From the NCBI RefSeq assembly GCF_910592395.1, contig NC_088321.1, positions 1,240,001 to 1,304,000 on the forward strand: a stretch of 64,000 bases of DNA, written 5' to 3'. The notes beneath the pieces are model-generated. The model ran no database searches, had not been told where the DNA came from, and saw only the letters and a program-made list of their open reading frames with translations. Below, in pieces: positions 10,934 to 20,990 of this stretch. How positions within the stretch are numbered: the first letter of the stretch is position 1; each line of letters opens with the position of its first letter. Source of the stretch: Lineus longissimus. Its lineage: Eukaryota; Nemertea; Pilidiophora; Heteronemertea; Lineidae. The position numbers were made by a program, and so were the translations under genes.

Positions 10934-13900
10934 ATGGATCCTCTCTTTATTTTCATCTGTATATTAATGGCGGTAACTGTGGTCTCAATGAATGTGAACG
11001 GGTTATATGAAAAAAGGACGAGTGTTTTAAATAAAATAGTAAGGTTAAAGTGTGATGTGGCATGTATACAGGAAGTGCATGTGGTGCCGGACAATTTGGG
11101 ACCATGGATTAATCGGAACTACGGACTTCATTTCTATAGCAGTAGCCAGGCCCACGCAGGCGCGGCCATCATTACCAGAACTGCTGTAGAAAGGGAGTTT
11201 GTAGTTCCAGGGGGGTTAGAGGGGAGAATATGCCATGTGCGCCTGGGGTCCGGCACGCATGTTCTCTCTGTATACATGCCCACACAGAATCCAATTAAAA
11301 ACCACGATAAAGCTATAATCTTCTGTCAAAAGCTAAAAGAGTATGTGAGGAAATTTAGGGGGGAACAGTGGATTTTAGGGGGGGACTTTAATTTTGCTTC
11401 GGGAAGGAACGATAGAGGGACGGGGACTTTGTTATCAGGGGACATCTTGTATAAAAAGCTTTGGCAGGAGATTATAGATTTATTAAATATTAAAGATGCA
11501 TTTAGGGATTTAAATCCCACGGTAGATAGTTTCACTTTTTATAGAGGCCAAACTAGGTCCAGAATTGACCGTATTTATACGAATTTAAAGGTAGGTAAGG
11601 TAGATCATGTCCCACTGGTCTTTACAGACCATTACGGTGTGTTGGGTGCGGTAGAAAGTACAGGGAAGAAGAAAATGGGAAAGGGATTTTGGAAAATTAA
11701 TAATAGCCTATTAGGGGAAGAGGGGACAGTAAGGGAGGTAACACAGTTTTGGAAGGGTTGGCAAAAAAGGAAGGGAAATTTTGGGTGTCCAATAGAGTGG
11801 TGGGAGAAGGGGAAACAAAAGTTACAGGGGATCTTCAAAAGGAATGGTAAGAGGGTGAACAGGGAGAGAGGGGAAGGTATTTTAGCTTTGGAGAGGGAGT
11901 TGGACTTTTTGGGGAAGGAGAGGGACAGAGGGGTGGACATTACAAGGCGGTGGGGGGAAGTAAGAGGGGAATTGAGCAAATTGGAAATGGCAGATTTGGA
12001 GGGGGCAAAAGTGAGGGCGGGGGCAAAATTCATAGAGGAGAGGGAAGCACCGACCACTGATTTTTTCAAGGTAGAAGTGAGGACAAAGACAGTTATTGAT
12101 CAGTTAAAGGATGAAAATGGAAAGGTTTTAGAAGAACAAGATGAAATTTTAAAAGAGGTACAAAGGTTTTACGAGAATTTATATAGGAAAGGTGATACGG
12201 TAAAGGTGGCTAGGGACAGGTTCGCATCAAAAATCCATAAGAAACTAACTGGGGAACAACAAAATAAATTGGAGGGTTTGTTATCTACAGGGGAGGTTTT
12301 GAGGGAATTAAAAAATATGAAGGCGGGAAAATCACCGGGGATTGATGGGTTAGGAAAAGAGTTTTATTTGTATTACTGGGAGCTATTGGGGGACGATTTG
12401 GTAGAGACTATAAATAATGTATTCTTACGGGAAAAACTGGGGGGAACGATGAAAACGGCAGTGATATCTATTTTGTTCAAAAAAGGGGATCCGAGGGATA
12501 TTAAAAATTATAGACCTGTAAGTTTGCTAACGGTAGATTATAAGATTATCACCAAAGTTTTAAAGTCGAGACTGTCGGGGGTCATGGGCGACCTAGTGCA
12601 CCCTGATCAGGCATGCGGAGTCCCCAAAAGATCAATCAATGATCAACTGTTCAATATTCAAACCGTCATCGAACATGCGGCGGACTCCGGGGGTGCACTG
12701 GTGGCCGTTGACCTCCGAAAAGCCTTCGATTTAGTATCTCATGAATGGCTATTTCAATGTTTAGAGACCATGAGGTTTGGCCGAAATTTTATGAGATGGA
12801 TGAGGGTGCTGTATGATGCGCCGGAGAGTAGGGTGCTGGTGAATGGATTCCTGTCAGGGACATTCAGGGTGGGCAGATCAGTTAGACAGGGCTGCAGTCT
12901 GTCCCCGCTGCTGTTTGTACTCTGCCAGGAGCCGCTCGCCTGCGCCGTGCGCTCCGACGAACGGGTGCGGGGCATTAAGCTGCCTAACGTAAAACAAGAG
13001 GTTAAAAACATTGCCTTTGCGGATGATGCCACGCACCCGATTGCAGCACCCTGTATACGAGCTCTATTCTCCATATACAATGATTTCGGCCAAGCCTCGG
13101 GGTCTGATATAAATATATCAAAGACAGAAATATTATTGTTAGGCGGTTTTTCGCACCAAAACATCCCTATAGAGTACAGGAAATATATAGTGAAAATTTC
13201 AAACATTTTGGGGATACCCTGGAACAAGGCAGGGCCTTGTGGGAAGACATATTGGAAGAAAATCATGGAAAAAGTGGGGAAAACAATAAAGTTATGGGAA
13301 AATAGACACCTGTCCTTTATAGGGAAAGTTTTGGTGATAAAAACCGTCCTCGTTTCTAAATTATGGTACGGAGCGAGAATTATGAAATTGCCAATGAAAT
13401 ATTGTACCGGGTTTGTGAAATTATTGTTTAAATTTTTATGGTCAAACAAAATGGAATTGATTAAAAGAAGCACTATGGTGCAGGCAATTGAAGATGGAGG
13501 GGTAGGGATGCCGCATGTAGCCAGTAAATGTCGGGCCCTGTTCATGGAAAGGTTAAAAAGACTCTACCACGTACAAGACGAGGGAGTCACACAGCCATGG
13601 ATAGGGTACGGCATTTACAAAGCGGGCATAACACTGCGGCATCACTGCCCCGAAATTGCCAAAAATACTTATATGCACAGAGTTATTGGTAGACACGGTG
13701 TGTGGGAAGAGGTTTTATACCAGTGTAAAGCGGCAAAGTTGGGTATGGGTAGGTCACAATGGGTTAAAATCACAGCTGCTGCTTTATATGAGAAAATTAT
13801 GAAAAATGGGGTTCAAATCCCACATACCGTGTGTACCAAAATGTATAATATCAACTGGAAAAAGATATGGAAAAACATATGGCACAACAAAATTTTATAT

Positions 13901-14284
13901 AATAATGAGAAAGAACTATTTTATAAATTTGTACACAGAGCATTACCTGTAAAATCCTTGTTTAAATATTTGCCAAATATCCAGAAGAACTGTGCGAGGT
14001 GTAAAATGCAGACGGAATCCATGAAACATGCTTTTTATGATTGCGCTACGATACAGCCTGTTTTGAACTCGTTGTCAAATTTGTCAAGAATACAAGGATG
14101 GCCAGCGCCAACCTGGGAAAATATCACATGTCCGGTTTTTGCAAATAGCAAAGGGGTAGATAAAATAGTGGGGGTTTTGGGGATTTATATTCACACGATT
14201 TGGACAGGGAGAGCCAGTCTTTGGCAGGGGAAAAATCGAAATGAGCAAAACGAATTCGACAACAGAGTTCAAAACAGACTGTAA
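10934..14284 (+). CDS. Retrotransposon ORF2: APE endonuclease, reverse transcriptase, CCHC motif, ~1116 aa
   Basis: Endonuclease/reverse transcriptase that nicks target DNA and copies the element RNA in place. Using the Met at 10934 as residue 1, the APE-type endonuclease occupies about residues 12-240: SMNVNG, catalytic Glu in QEVH (E47), GGDFNF (D151), SRIDRIY and TDHYGV. The reverse transcriptase follows: SPGIDGLGKEFY, NYRPVSLLTVDYKI, VAVDLRKAFD, VRQGCSLSPLLF, then the catalytic FADD at 695-698 and ILGIPW. Near the C-terminus is a CX2CX8HX4C motif (C1020, C1023, H1032, C1037), usual in L1/Tx1 ORF2. The frame is open upstream to a Met at 10901, inside ORF1, but the Met at 10934 just after the ORF1 stop, or the one before AVTVVSMNVNG, is the more natural start. 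No frameshift or stop interrupts the domains. Confidence 0.93.
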   Translation: MDPLFIFICILMAVTVVSMNVNGLYEKRTSVLNKIVRLKCDVACIQEVHVVPDNLGPWINRNYGLHFYSSSQAHAGAAIITRTAVEREFVVPGGLEGRICHVRLGSGTHVLSVYMPTQNPIKNHDKAIIFCQKLKEYVRKFRGEQWILGGDFNFASGRNDRGTGTLLSGDILYKKLWQEIIDLLNIKDAFRDLNPTVDSFTFYRGQTRSRIDRIYTNLKVGKVDHVPLVFTDHYGVLGAVESTGKKKMGKGFWKINNSLLGEEGTVREVTQFWKGWQKRKGNFGCPIEWWEKGKQKLQGIFKRNGKRVNRERGEGILALERELDFLGKERDRGVDITRRWGEVRGELSKLEMADLEGAKVRAGAKFIEEREAPTTDFFKVEVRTKTVIDQLKDENGKVLEEQDEILKEVQRFYENLYRKGDTVKVARDRFASKIHKKLTGEQQNKLEGLLSTGEVLRELKNMKAGKSPGIDGLGKEFYLYYWELLGDDLVETINNVFLREKLGGTMKTAVISILFKKGDPRDIKNYRPVSLLTVDYKIITKVLKSRLSGVMGDLVHPDQACGVPKRSINDQLFNIQTVIEHAADSGGALVAVDLRKAFDLVSHEWLFQCLETMRFGRNFMRWMRVLYDAPESRVLVNGFLSGTFRVGRSVRQGCSLSPLLFVLCQEPLACAVRSDERVRGIKLPNVKQEVKNIAFADDATHPIAAPCIRALFSIYNDFGQASGSDINISKTEILLLGGFSHQNIPIEYRKYIVKISNILGIPWNKAGPCGKTYWKKIMEKVGKTIKLWENRHLSFIGKVLVIKTVLVSKLWYGARIMKLPMKYCTGFVKLLFKFLWSNKMELIKRSTMVQAIEDGGVGMPHVASKCRALFMERLKRLYHVQDEGVTQPWIGYGIYKAGITLRHHCPEIAKNTYMHRVIGRHGVWEEVLYQCKAAKLGMGRSQWVKITAAALYEKIMKNGVQIPHTVCTKMYNINWKKIWKNIWHNKILYNNEKELFYKFVHRALPVKSLFKYLPNIQKNCARCKMQTESMKHAFYDCATIQPVLNSLSNLSRIQGWPAPTWENITCPVFANSKGVDKIVGVLGIYIHTIWTGRASLWQGKNRNEQNEFDNRVQNRL

Positions 14285-14330
14285 GGGGATTCCCCACAAT
14301 GTGGGAATGGTATACGATTTTAAAAATTCA

Positions 14331-14410
14331 CGTCGTTAGCGTATCGGCTTGCTAGCCTGTCGGGAACGTGCATGATTCGGACGCGGGAGGTCCCGGGTTC
14401 GAACCTGCCA
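14331..14410 (+). other. tRNA-like segment (A-box/B-box-like) in the retrotransposon 3' UTR
   Basis: A perfect pol III B-box-like ggttcgaacc lies at 14397-14406, preceded about 50 bases earlier by an A-box-like tagcgtatcggc at 14337-14348. The T stem around ttcgaac does not pair beyond two or three bases, so this is not a working tRNA gene. It may be a tRNA-derived relic inside the element's 3' UTR. Confidence 0.5.
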
Positions 14411-14608
14411 TATTCCACTGTTCAATTTCCTTCAAAAATATATTTTTTTCCCTCTTGTTTTCTTTTTCCTTCATTCTTTTTGCATTTTACATCTTGCATA
14501 GTTAGTTGTAAATATTGTAAATATATGTATATAGGGTATTAATTGAACGCACGCACAGAAATGTGAAGTTTAAAACATAGTATAAAATTTTTTGGCGACT
14601 TAGATTAG

Positions 14609-14670
14609 CCCAGTTCCCAAGCAGGGGTCAGAATGAGACCAGATGGATGGTCTCGACCCCTTGCACTGGG
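14609..14670 (+). promoter_or_regulatory. Strong RNA hairpin 1 in retrotransposon 3' UTR
   Basis: Three consecutive helices pair around the loop agatggat: cccagt with actggg, gcaggggtc with gacccc-ttgc, and gagacc with ggtctc. The stem spans 62 bases with only small internal loops. In target-specific non-LTR elements, 3' UTR structure is often what the reverse transcriptase recognises, so a role in template recognition is inferred. Confidence 0.85.
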
Positions 14671-15125
14671 CGCACATATGTATATACTTGCCATTGAGCA
14701 CTATAGGCACATTGTTTTAAACATGAGTTATGAATTATGTTATTAATTTATGTTTTAAACCTTTATGTTTTATGTTATTATGTTATTATTTTATGTTAGT
14801 ATGCCTTCAATTTACACTGGCACGTTTTATCCACATTGATTTAATCAGATAATTAAATGTTCCGTTTCTATTGGTGCTACAACAAAAATAATAAAATGTT
14901 AAATATCAAAATGCAATAAGTGGTGCCAATAGTTTTGAATATTCCGTACACGTATATACTTGGTGCTCACATGTTAATTAATTCTTCCATTGGTGCTAAA
15001 ACAAAAAAAGTAAACAGTTAAGATTATAAAGTGAAAATTAGTTTCAATGGACATTATTTGGAAGGCGTATATGTATGTATGTTTTGTAAATACTAAGTCT
15101 GGGTTCACAGAGAGCGTAAGGGGAG

Positions 15126-15223
15126 TACTGTGGGATCGACGGGGCCGTCGCGACGCCGAGTGCTGTCTCGCCAATAGGGCTTTCAGCACGGGCGTCGGGA
15201 CGGCACCGGACGGGCTCACAGTA
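15126..15223 (+). promoter_or_regulatory. Strong RNA hairpin 2 in retrotransposon 3' UTR
   Basis: A GC-rich island in AT-rich sequence folds as tactgtg with cacagta (outer), ccgtc with gacgg, cgacgcc with ggcgtcg, and gtgctg with cagcac (inner), around a loop of about 18 bases. Four ordered helices make chance unlikely. It lies about 130 bases before the poly(A) tail and is a candidate recognition structure. Confidence 0.8.
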
Positions 15224-15323
15224 AAATAATGAAAAATTTTAAACAAATAGATACATCTTTTGTAAAACCCCTGTATACAGTAATTGTAAATGAATAATTG
15301 TATATGCCCGTTTGGATACGTGA

Positions 15324-15366
15324 AATAAAAGATACCCACTGCGGGTTTATGCTGCAAAAAAAAAAA
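15324..15366 (+). terminator. Retrotransposon polyadenylation signal and A tail
   Basis: AATAAA at 15324-15329 is followed 26 bases later by an uninterrupted run of 11 A (15356-15366), the expected end of a polyadenylated non-LTR element. Confidence 0.85.
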
Positions 15367-15409
15367 GATTCACTTTGGAGCTTGGTTCAGAAGTTCTGTT
15401 CCATCTTGG

Positions 15410-15492
15410 TTTCTCGGCCTATTGGCTAAGATTCAGTTTGGACATCATGGACTTGTCATCTCAGCTACATTCTCGGCCTATTGGCTAAGATT
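15410..15492 (+). pseudogene. Two truncated U2 snRNA 5'-end copies
   Basis: The U2 stem-loop I sequence ttctcggcctattggctaag occurs at 15411-15430 and again at 15470-15489. After gatt both copies diverge from U2. The first is preceded by gttctgttccatcttggt, closely resembling the flank before the U2 fragment at 9304, so these are related copies rather than chance matches. Neither can encode a functional U2. Confidence 0.75.
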
Positions 15493-16326
15493 CGCTTGGG
15501 ATTGAATTCTTCCTTTGGCCCCAAGGTCTGTGGAAGCTGGATACATTTTATCATCAGCTGTTTCTGATGTTTCTGAAACACCCTTTAGTATTAATCTAAA
15601 TGTTTCTGAAACGCCCTCTAGTATCTATCTCTCAATCTAAAATATTTCTGAAAAAGCCACCAAAAGAATAATTTTTGGGGTTTTTGATGATTTTGATAGA
15701 ATAATAGACTAAATGAAAGAGTGTCGTGGGTTCACCTTGAAATTATGCCAAGGTATCTTATCAGACCCACAAAAGACAAAAGCAAAAGCTCCTGTACTCT
15801 GTAAGGGTCTGAAAAGTATACCTCGGCCTTCTCGGCTGTTAAACCGATCAACCTAATAGCGGGGCCACTTTGACTTAATAACTTGGTCTTGTTTCTTTCC
15901 CGTGGTTTAGGTTATCATCAATTTTGTTTCTTTTTGCATCTTCATCATCTCAAAGATGATATATAATGAAAGTTAAGTCAATGGAATCGTCTCAAACTAG
16001 ATCAATATAAGTTCTTATGCAGTCATTTTGATATAAGATATTGAGAGAAGAATGTCCTTGACTGAGGAGAAGGATGCTGCTTTTTCCTAGATGAACCCTC
16101 TCATCCCATTCGGCTCTGACCCTGGGAATATTTTATTTCTGCATTATGAAATGGATATACCTTATTTCTGTCAAAATTTACCCCCTTCTTGGATATGCCA
16201 GTGTGTCGCCTTCCGTTTGTCACAGAAAGTATGCGACAGGGTAAATAAAGCTATATCAAAGCTTGTTTTTACTTCAACCCGGGGTCATCCAAAAAGGAAT
16301 TCCGGGCGGCTTCATCAGAAACCAGA
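15493..16326. other. No gene seen
   Basis: Non-coding. A degenerate short tandem repeat around tgtttctgaaacaccct is present near 15.57-15.66 kb. Confidence 0.5.
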
Positions 16327-17010
16327 GTACAACGCGGAGGTCCGCTTATGATGTTCTGAATACTCTTCTTCTTCCCCGTGGTTTTCATTGCAGCCTCCTC
16401 ATCTTCCTTTCTGCGTCTCTATCAGCTCAAATACGTCATGCAATCAAAAATTGACAGGGGGAAATATCACCAAAAACACAGAAGATAATTCTTATGTTCC
16501 TTAATTTATTTATTTTCACATTCTCAATATCACATCATATTGTCTTATCCACATAGAACTCAATTACCGGAGAGACAACATTGGATTATTTTTCATCCTA
16601 AATTGGCGACCGACGGAACCGGCGTAGAAGTAAAAAATGTCACTGAAATGAATTTCTTCAAAAAACAGCGCAGAGGTCCTCTTGTCATATTCTGAATACT
16701 CTTCTTCTTCCCCGTGGTTTCCATTGCAGCCTCCAAATCTACTTTTCTGATTCTCTGTCAGCTCAAATACGTCATGAAATCAAAAATTGACAGGGGGAAA
16801 TATCACCAAAAACACCGAAGATAATTCTTATGTTCTTTGATTAATTTATTTTCACATTCTCAATATCACATCCTATTGTTTTATCCACATAGAACTCAAT
16901 TACTGGAGAGATTATATTGGATTTTTTTTTCATCCCAAATTGGCGACCGACGGAACCGGTGTATAAGTAGAAAGTGTCACTGAAATGAAATTCTCCAAAA
17001 AAAACTGACG
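16327..17010. repeat. Tandem duplication, two copies of ~336 bp
   Basis: Two head-to-tail copies share gaatactcttcttcttcccc at 16358 and 16693, and later aaaaattgacagggggaaat and aattggcgaccgacggaacc. Divergence is low. No open frame spans a unit, and the function is unknown. Confidence 0.9.
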
Positions 17011-18780
17011 TCCCTTGCAGGACAATAGGACTCTGGTTCATCGTACCAATCAATAGTGTAGAAAGAATCAAACTGAATTAGTCCAGGATTTATTGTTTAT
17101 TTTGGTGAATTCTTTAAAAAAAGCGCAACAACAATGACATTTATAATAATAAAACGAGTATAGAAACTAGAAAGAGACCCCATCCCCTCCCCAAACGTCA
17201 GTTTCTCCCCCCCCCCCCCCCCACGCCCGGCCCCCCTGCCCCACACAGAAACATATTGTTCACTTCTGAGAAAGAGAGGGTCAAAATCCTTCAGTGGCAT
17301 GGTCAGTTCGCCGAGCCAGACCATCAAAGGTGGCGAAATCGTGACAATTCCACTAATAGATGATGGCTGCATTTTGTCGGGGTTTGTATGAACCATGTAT
17401 CCTAAACATGTTTGGATTGGCAATTCGGAGCTGGCTTTAGTTACAGCCGAGTTTGATTAAAACCTTAACCACGCTAATGTCCGCGATCACGGAATCCCCT
17501 AACGACAGAAGTGTCCAGAAGCGACCATGTTGTGGTGGCTCATACCTATTCATTGGTTGTGAAAAACCCGCCAGGTGGCGACACTATAAACCCGTGTCAA
17601 TGTTTGCCATCACAGCGTAAATATGAACCAAATCAAATAGTTCCACTCACCAATAGTATGGCGCCTCTGGTGGTGGGATGACGAACTAGCCGATACAACA
17701 CTTGCCGTGATAACGAGAGTCGCTTTAAACACAGAGCAGACCGAAGTTTGCTCAACCTAGTCCCAGTGGGCTCTACACTACTATCCTCCCTGCCAATGCA
17801 ATGCAGTAACATCAGGGTCAGACATGTCAGAAGACTAGGGACGGGATGAGGTTATTCACAATTAAAGACCTGGTTCGTTCGACTGCACTGTTACAAATGT
17901 CTCTCGGGTAATTAGAAAGAACCATAGGCGTAGCGCAGTATGCCAGCGCGATGAAAATAGGCATGTATAGTGTTTCAACATCGGTTTATACAGCACCTTT
18001 CTTGATTAAATTTCAAATTCAATTTCACCAAATTTGTGATCGAACCCGGCCTTTAATGATAAAGACAACACTTAATGATTAAGCAAGGTGTTAGAACTAT
18101 CAACCGTGCCTTAAAGGTCCAGTCCATTCCTGAAGTGGTTTCGAGTAGGTCGCCTGATTGGCTAGTTTACGCCTCTCTCACAAGAAGGCGCCAGCAATAA
18201 TTTCATGCTCCGCGCAAATCGTGGAGCAGCGGATTCAAAATGGCGGGCCAAATTGGTAGTCACGTCGCGACGAAGTTACACGACTGCGCAGTAGTCTAGC
18301 GCCTTTTCAATCTCCAAGCATCGCCATTGGTAACGGTTGTATAACGGTAGACTAGAACCGTTCACTAGCGTACTCCTGTACAGGAGAATGCCAGTGGACC
18401 ATGCCAGTTGTCCACATGTTGAGAGATCGGGGCCTTCTGGTGAGAAGGTCGCCGCTACCAATTCGAGACGGCCACTCCGTCAACCAACCTCGAACGGATG
18501 GAACCTTCAGCCAGGGAGTCAAAATCTACCGATGTGCGCCATGGTCGCACGTTGCAATTGGTTAGAAGATGCAAAAATAGATGAATTTTGATGCATGATA
18601 CAGCATTAGTCAATAACTTCACTGCTCATCTATACTGATATGGAATGATTTGCTATCTACAATGTAAGTCTATCACATGATTTGGAAATGGACGGCTTAT
18701 CACAATAAATACTAAGATAACGTAAATAAAGCAAAAAACATTAATATATACAAAGAACCTCCCACGCGTCCTTAAAGGGA
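17011..18780. other. No gene seen; contains a C16 run and a dispersed repeat
   Basis: A run of 16 C occupies 17207-17222. Around 18.25-18.39 kb is a repeat (cgccattggtaacggttg, then cgttcactagcgtac) related to sequence in the intron at 59.75-59.93 kb. No coding exon is supported. Confidence 0.5.
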
Positions 18781-18967
18781 TACAGTAGAACCCAGGCTCT
18801 TTATTAAGGACACCCTCCGGACTGACAAGTGCTGTCCTTAGTAGAGAGGTGTCCTGATTAGAGAGATCAAATTGAATGGAAACAACCAATTTGGGACCAA
18901 ACCTAGTGTCGTTAATTGAGAGGTTGTCCTTAATAGAGAGGTGTCTGCTAAGGGAGGTTCCACTGTA
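18781..18967. mobile_element. TA-flanked MITE, pogo/Tigger-like, copy 1
   Basis: Bounded by TA, with cagtagaacc on the left and ggttccactg on the right. The interior carries inverted motifs around ttaatagagaggtgtc. The CAGT-type ends and TA flanks suggest a pogo/Tigger-type MITE (inferred). It has no coding capacity. Other copies are at 27.3, 30.95, 31.87 and 45.5 kb. Confidence 0.8.
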
Positions 18968-19984
18968 CTTATAAGAGATACCTTATCGCTAGGGATACCT
19001 TGGGGGTACCTTGTCGCTAGCATAAGATGTCCAGTCGCTCATATTCATGGACTATGTGTCACAACCACGAAGGGACACAGTAAAAAAACAGTTTCAAAGC
19101 ATACCCTACGTTTTCGCAGCTACTCGAGAATAGAATAAGTAAGTACACGTATGTCGGTTTTGAGGTAGAGAATGAGAGACTAAAAATACGTCTATCATCT
19201 ACCTAATAAAAAAATGCCCATACATACATCTAGCCAATGTGCGTGCACACGCATAAATTGATATATTTGACCTATATAATCAGTCCGAACATTTCAATTG
19301 AGGATAACAATACGCTGAAGAAATTATTCCAAGCTAAGAACAGAAGACGATTTGGCACACAATCACTGACAAGTTAACAACAATATCGAAAACGAACGGA
19401 CGGCGCCCTACGGCTGTCATCAGGCACGTTATGAAAGAGACGTGACGTCACTTTTGTATCAAGACTCTTTTAAAGGGAGAGACCAGCAGAACTAAGGCGT
19501 CACTTTGGTTTGTTATTGACGTCATTCTGACGCGTATCCCTAGTGAAGATCAGCGCCACCTGTTGGGATGCCCATGAATTATTAAAGGGAATGTTTCACT
19601 GGACTTTCGTTTTAACGACAGTCCCAGTTAATACTTTTGGTCCGTTGAGTCAATTAACATGTATCACAGTTCAATAAAGTAAAATGCGCATGCAACTTAT
19701 AGGTACATGTTTTGTAGAAATGTATGGAATGCCTCTGGGTAGTGTACGGTGATGACGTCACGTCACAAAAGCCGATTAACTCCATATGTATGCAATGACT
19801 GGTGAAATTAGTCACCAGAATCACCAGACGTGACGTCATCACATTACCCCCTCATAAAGTTTCGAATGTCTCCCAAGTAGTTTTGGACGATCAGGGCCTA
19901 AATAATTCGAACATCTTAGCCGGGACAACATGTTGCCATTCTGCTTAACAAGAGAACATTTTTAAAAACCTCGACCCTAAGGTA
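18968..19984. other. No gene seen
   Basis: Non-coding sequence with several short ORFs lacking any recognisable feature. Confidence 0.5.
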
Positions 19985-20990
19985 CCCAACTATGGCAAGC
20001 CAAAGCGGAATTTATTCAAGACTTTAGAATAACCATTCAAGAAGTTAAATATAAGTTCAAGAAGGAAATATATGTTCAAGACTAAAATATGTTCAACCTT
20101 GAATCAAATGTTTTCAACCTTAAATAAAATATGTTCAACCTTGAATAAAATATGTTCAACCTTGAATAAAATATGTCCAACCTTGAACAAAATATATTCA
20201 ACCTTGAACAAAATATATTCAAGACTCACGTGACCATATTCAAGACTCACGTGACCATATTCAAGACTCAAGTGACCATATTTAAGACGCACGTGACCAC
20301 AAAATTGATGACGTAGAGCGTAGAATCTGTGGTACTTCTGATGCGTTCTGTTTCACGACGTGATTGATTGCCTGTATAGCCTAAACACTCAAACATGTCA
20401 AAAGACAACGAGAATCCGATACAGTGGTATGAAAGGTGAGAGGCATTGCGCATTTTGAACATATAATTTGCCTGATATGTCTGTGAAACATGTATCGACT
20501 CTGACATTCACTCGGCATCCATGTCATGATGTGTAGGATTGCAGTACATGTCAGGTGTAGGCGGCTAGGTACATGTACAACCATGTGTCAAAACCTTCGT
20601 GCGAACAATTCGAGCTCCGAAACGCAACACAAGTACCATGGGTTCGGGAAAGTCTGGACGCGGGTTCGGGAAAGTCCGTAAAGCATCAAAACATGAGCAA
20701 CTACGTCATCAATTTTGTGGTCACGTGCGTCTTGAATATGGTCACGTGAGTCTTGAATATATTTTGTTCAAGGTTGAATATATTTTGTTCAAGGTTGGAC
20801 ATATTTTATTCAAGGTTGAACATATTTTATTCAAGGTTGAACATATTTTATTCAAGGTTGAAAACATTTGATTCAAGGTTGAACATATTTTAGTCTTGAA
20901 CATATATTTCCTTCTTGAACTTATATTTAACTTCTTGAATGGTAATTCTAAAGTCTTGAATAAATTCCGCTTTGGCTTGCCATACCCAAC
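19985..20990. mobile_element. Foldback element, ~1 kb, with 6-bp target duplication cccaac
   Basis: Inverted arms at 19991-20316 and 20701-20984 begin tatggcaagccaaagcgg and end at the inverted counterpart, flanked by direct cccaac at 19985-19990 and 20985-20990. The arms contain tandem ~21-bp units (ttcaaccttgaataaaatatg; ttcaagactcacgtgacc). The left arm has four of the cacgtgacc units and the right two, which accounts for the 42-bp length difference. The 384-bp centre has no transposase-like frame, so the element appears non-autonomous. A 6-bp duplication does not by itself assign a superfamily. Confidence 0.88.

Larger units (their letters stand above)
9357..15366 (+). mobile_element. Full-length Tx1/L1-group non-LTR retrotransposon (Keno-like by its U2 junction)
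   Basis: About 6 kb with a short 5' UTR (9357-9633, opening with a duplicated tttactccaag), ORF1, ORF2, a long 3' UTR with two strong hairpins, an AATAAA at 15324-15329 and an 11-base A run at 15356-15366. Both ORFs are uninterrupted, so the copy looks young and potentially functional. The two-ORF layout, the ORF1 zinc knuckle, the APE endonuclease and the C-terminal CCHC motif fit the Tx1/L1 group. The U2 junction specifically recalls Keno, but the family name is an inference that a tree would have to confirm. A 9-bp gattcactt occurs at 9244-9252 and again at 15367-15375, either a target duplication or part of a duplicated U2 flank. Confidence 0.88.

Noticed and set aside
12754-13545. 263-codon minus-strand frame opposite the reverse transcriptase
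   Set aside because: Antisense shadow of a conserved RT domain; the plus-strand frame explains the sequence fully.
14331-14410. Functional tRNA gene
   Set aside because: Good B box, but the T stem and acceptor do not pair, so it was listed only as tRNA-like.
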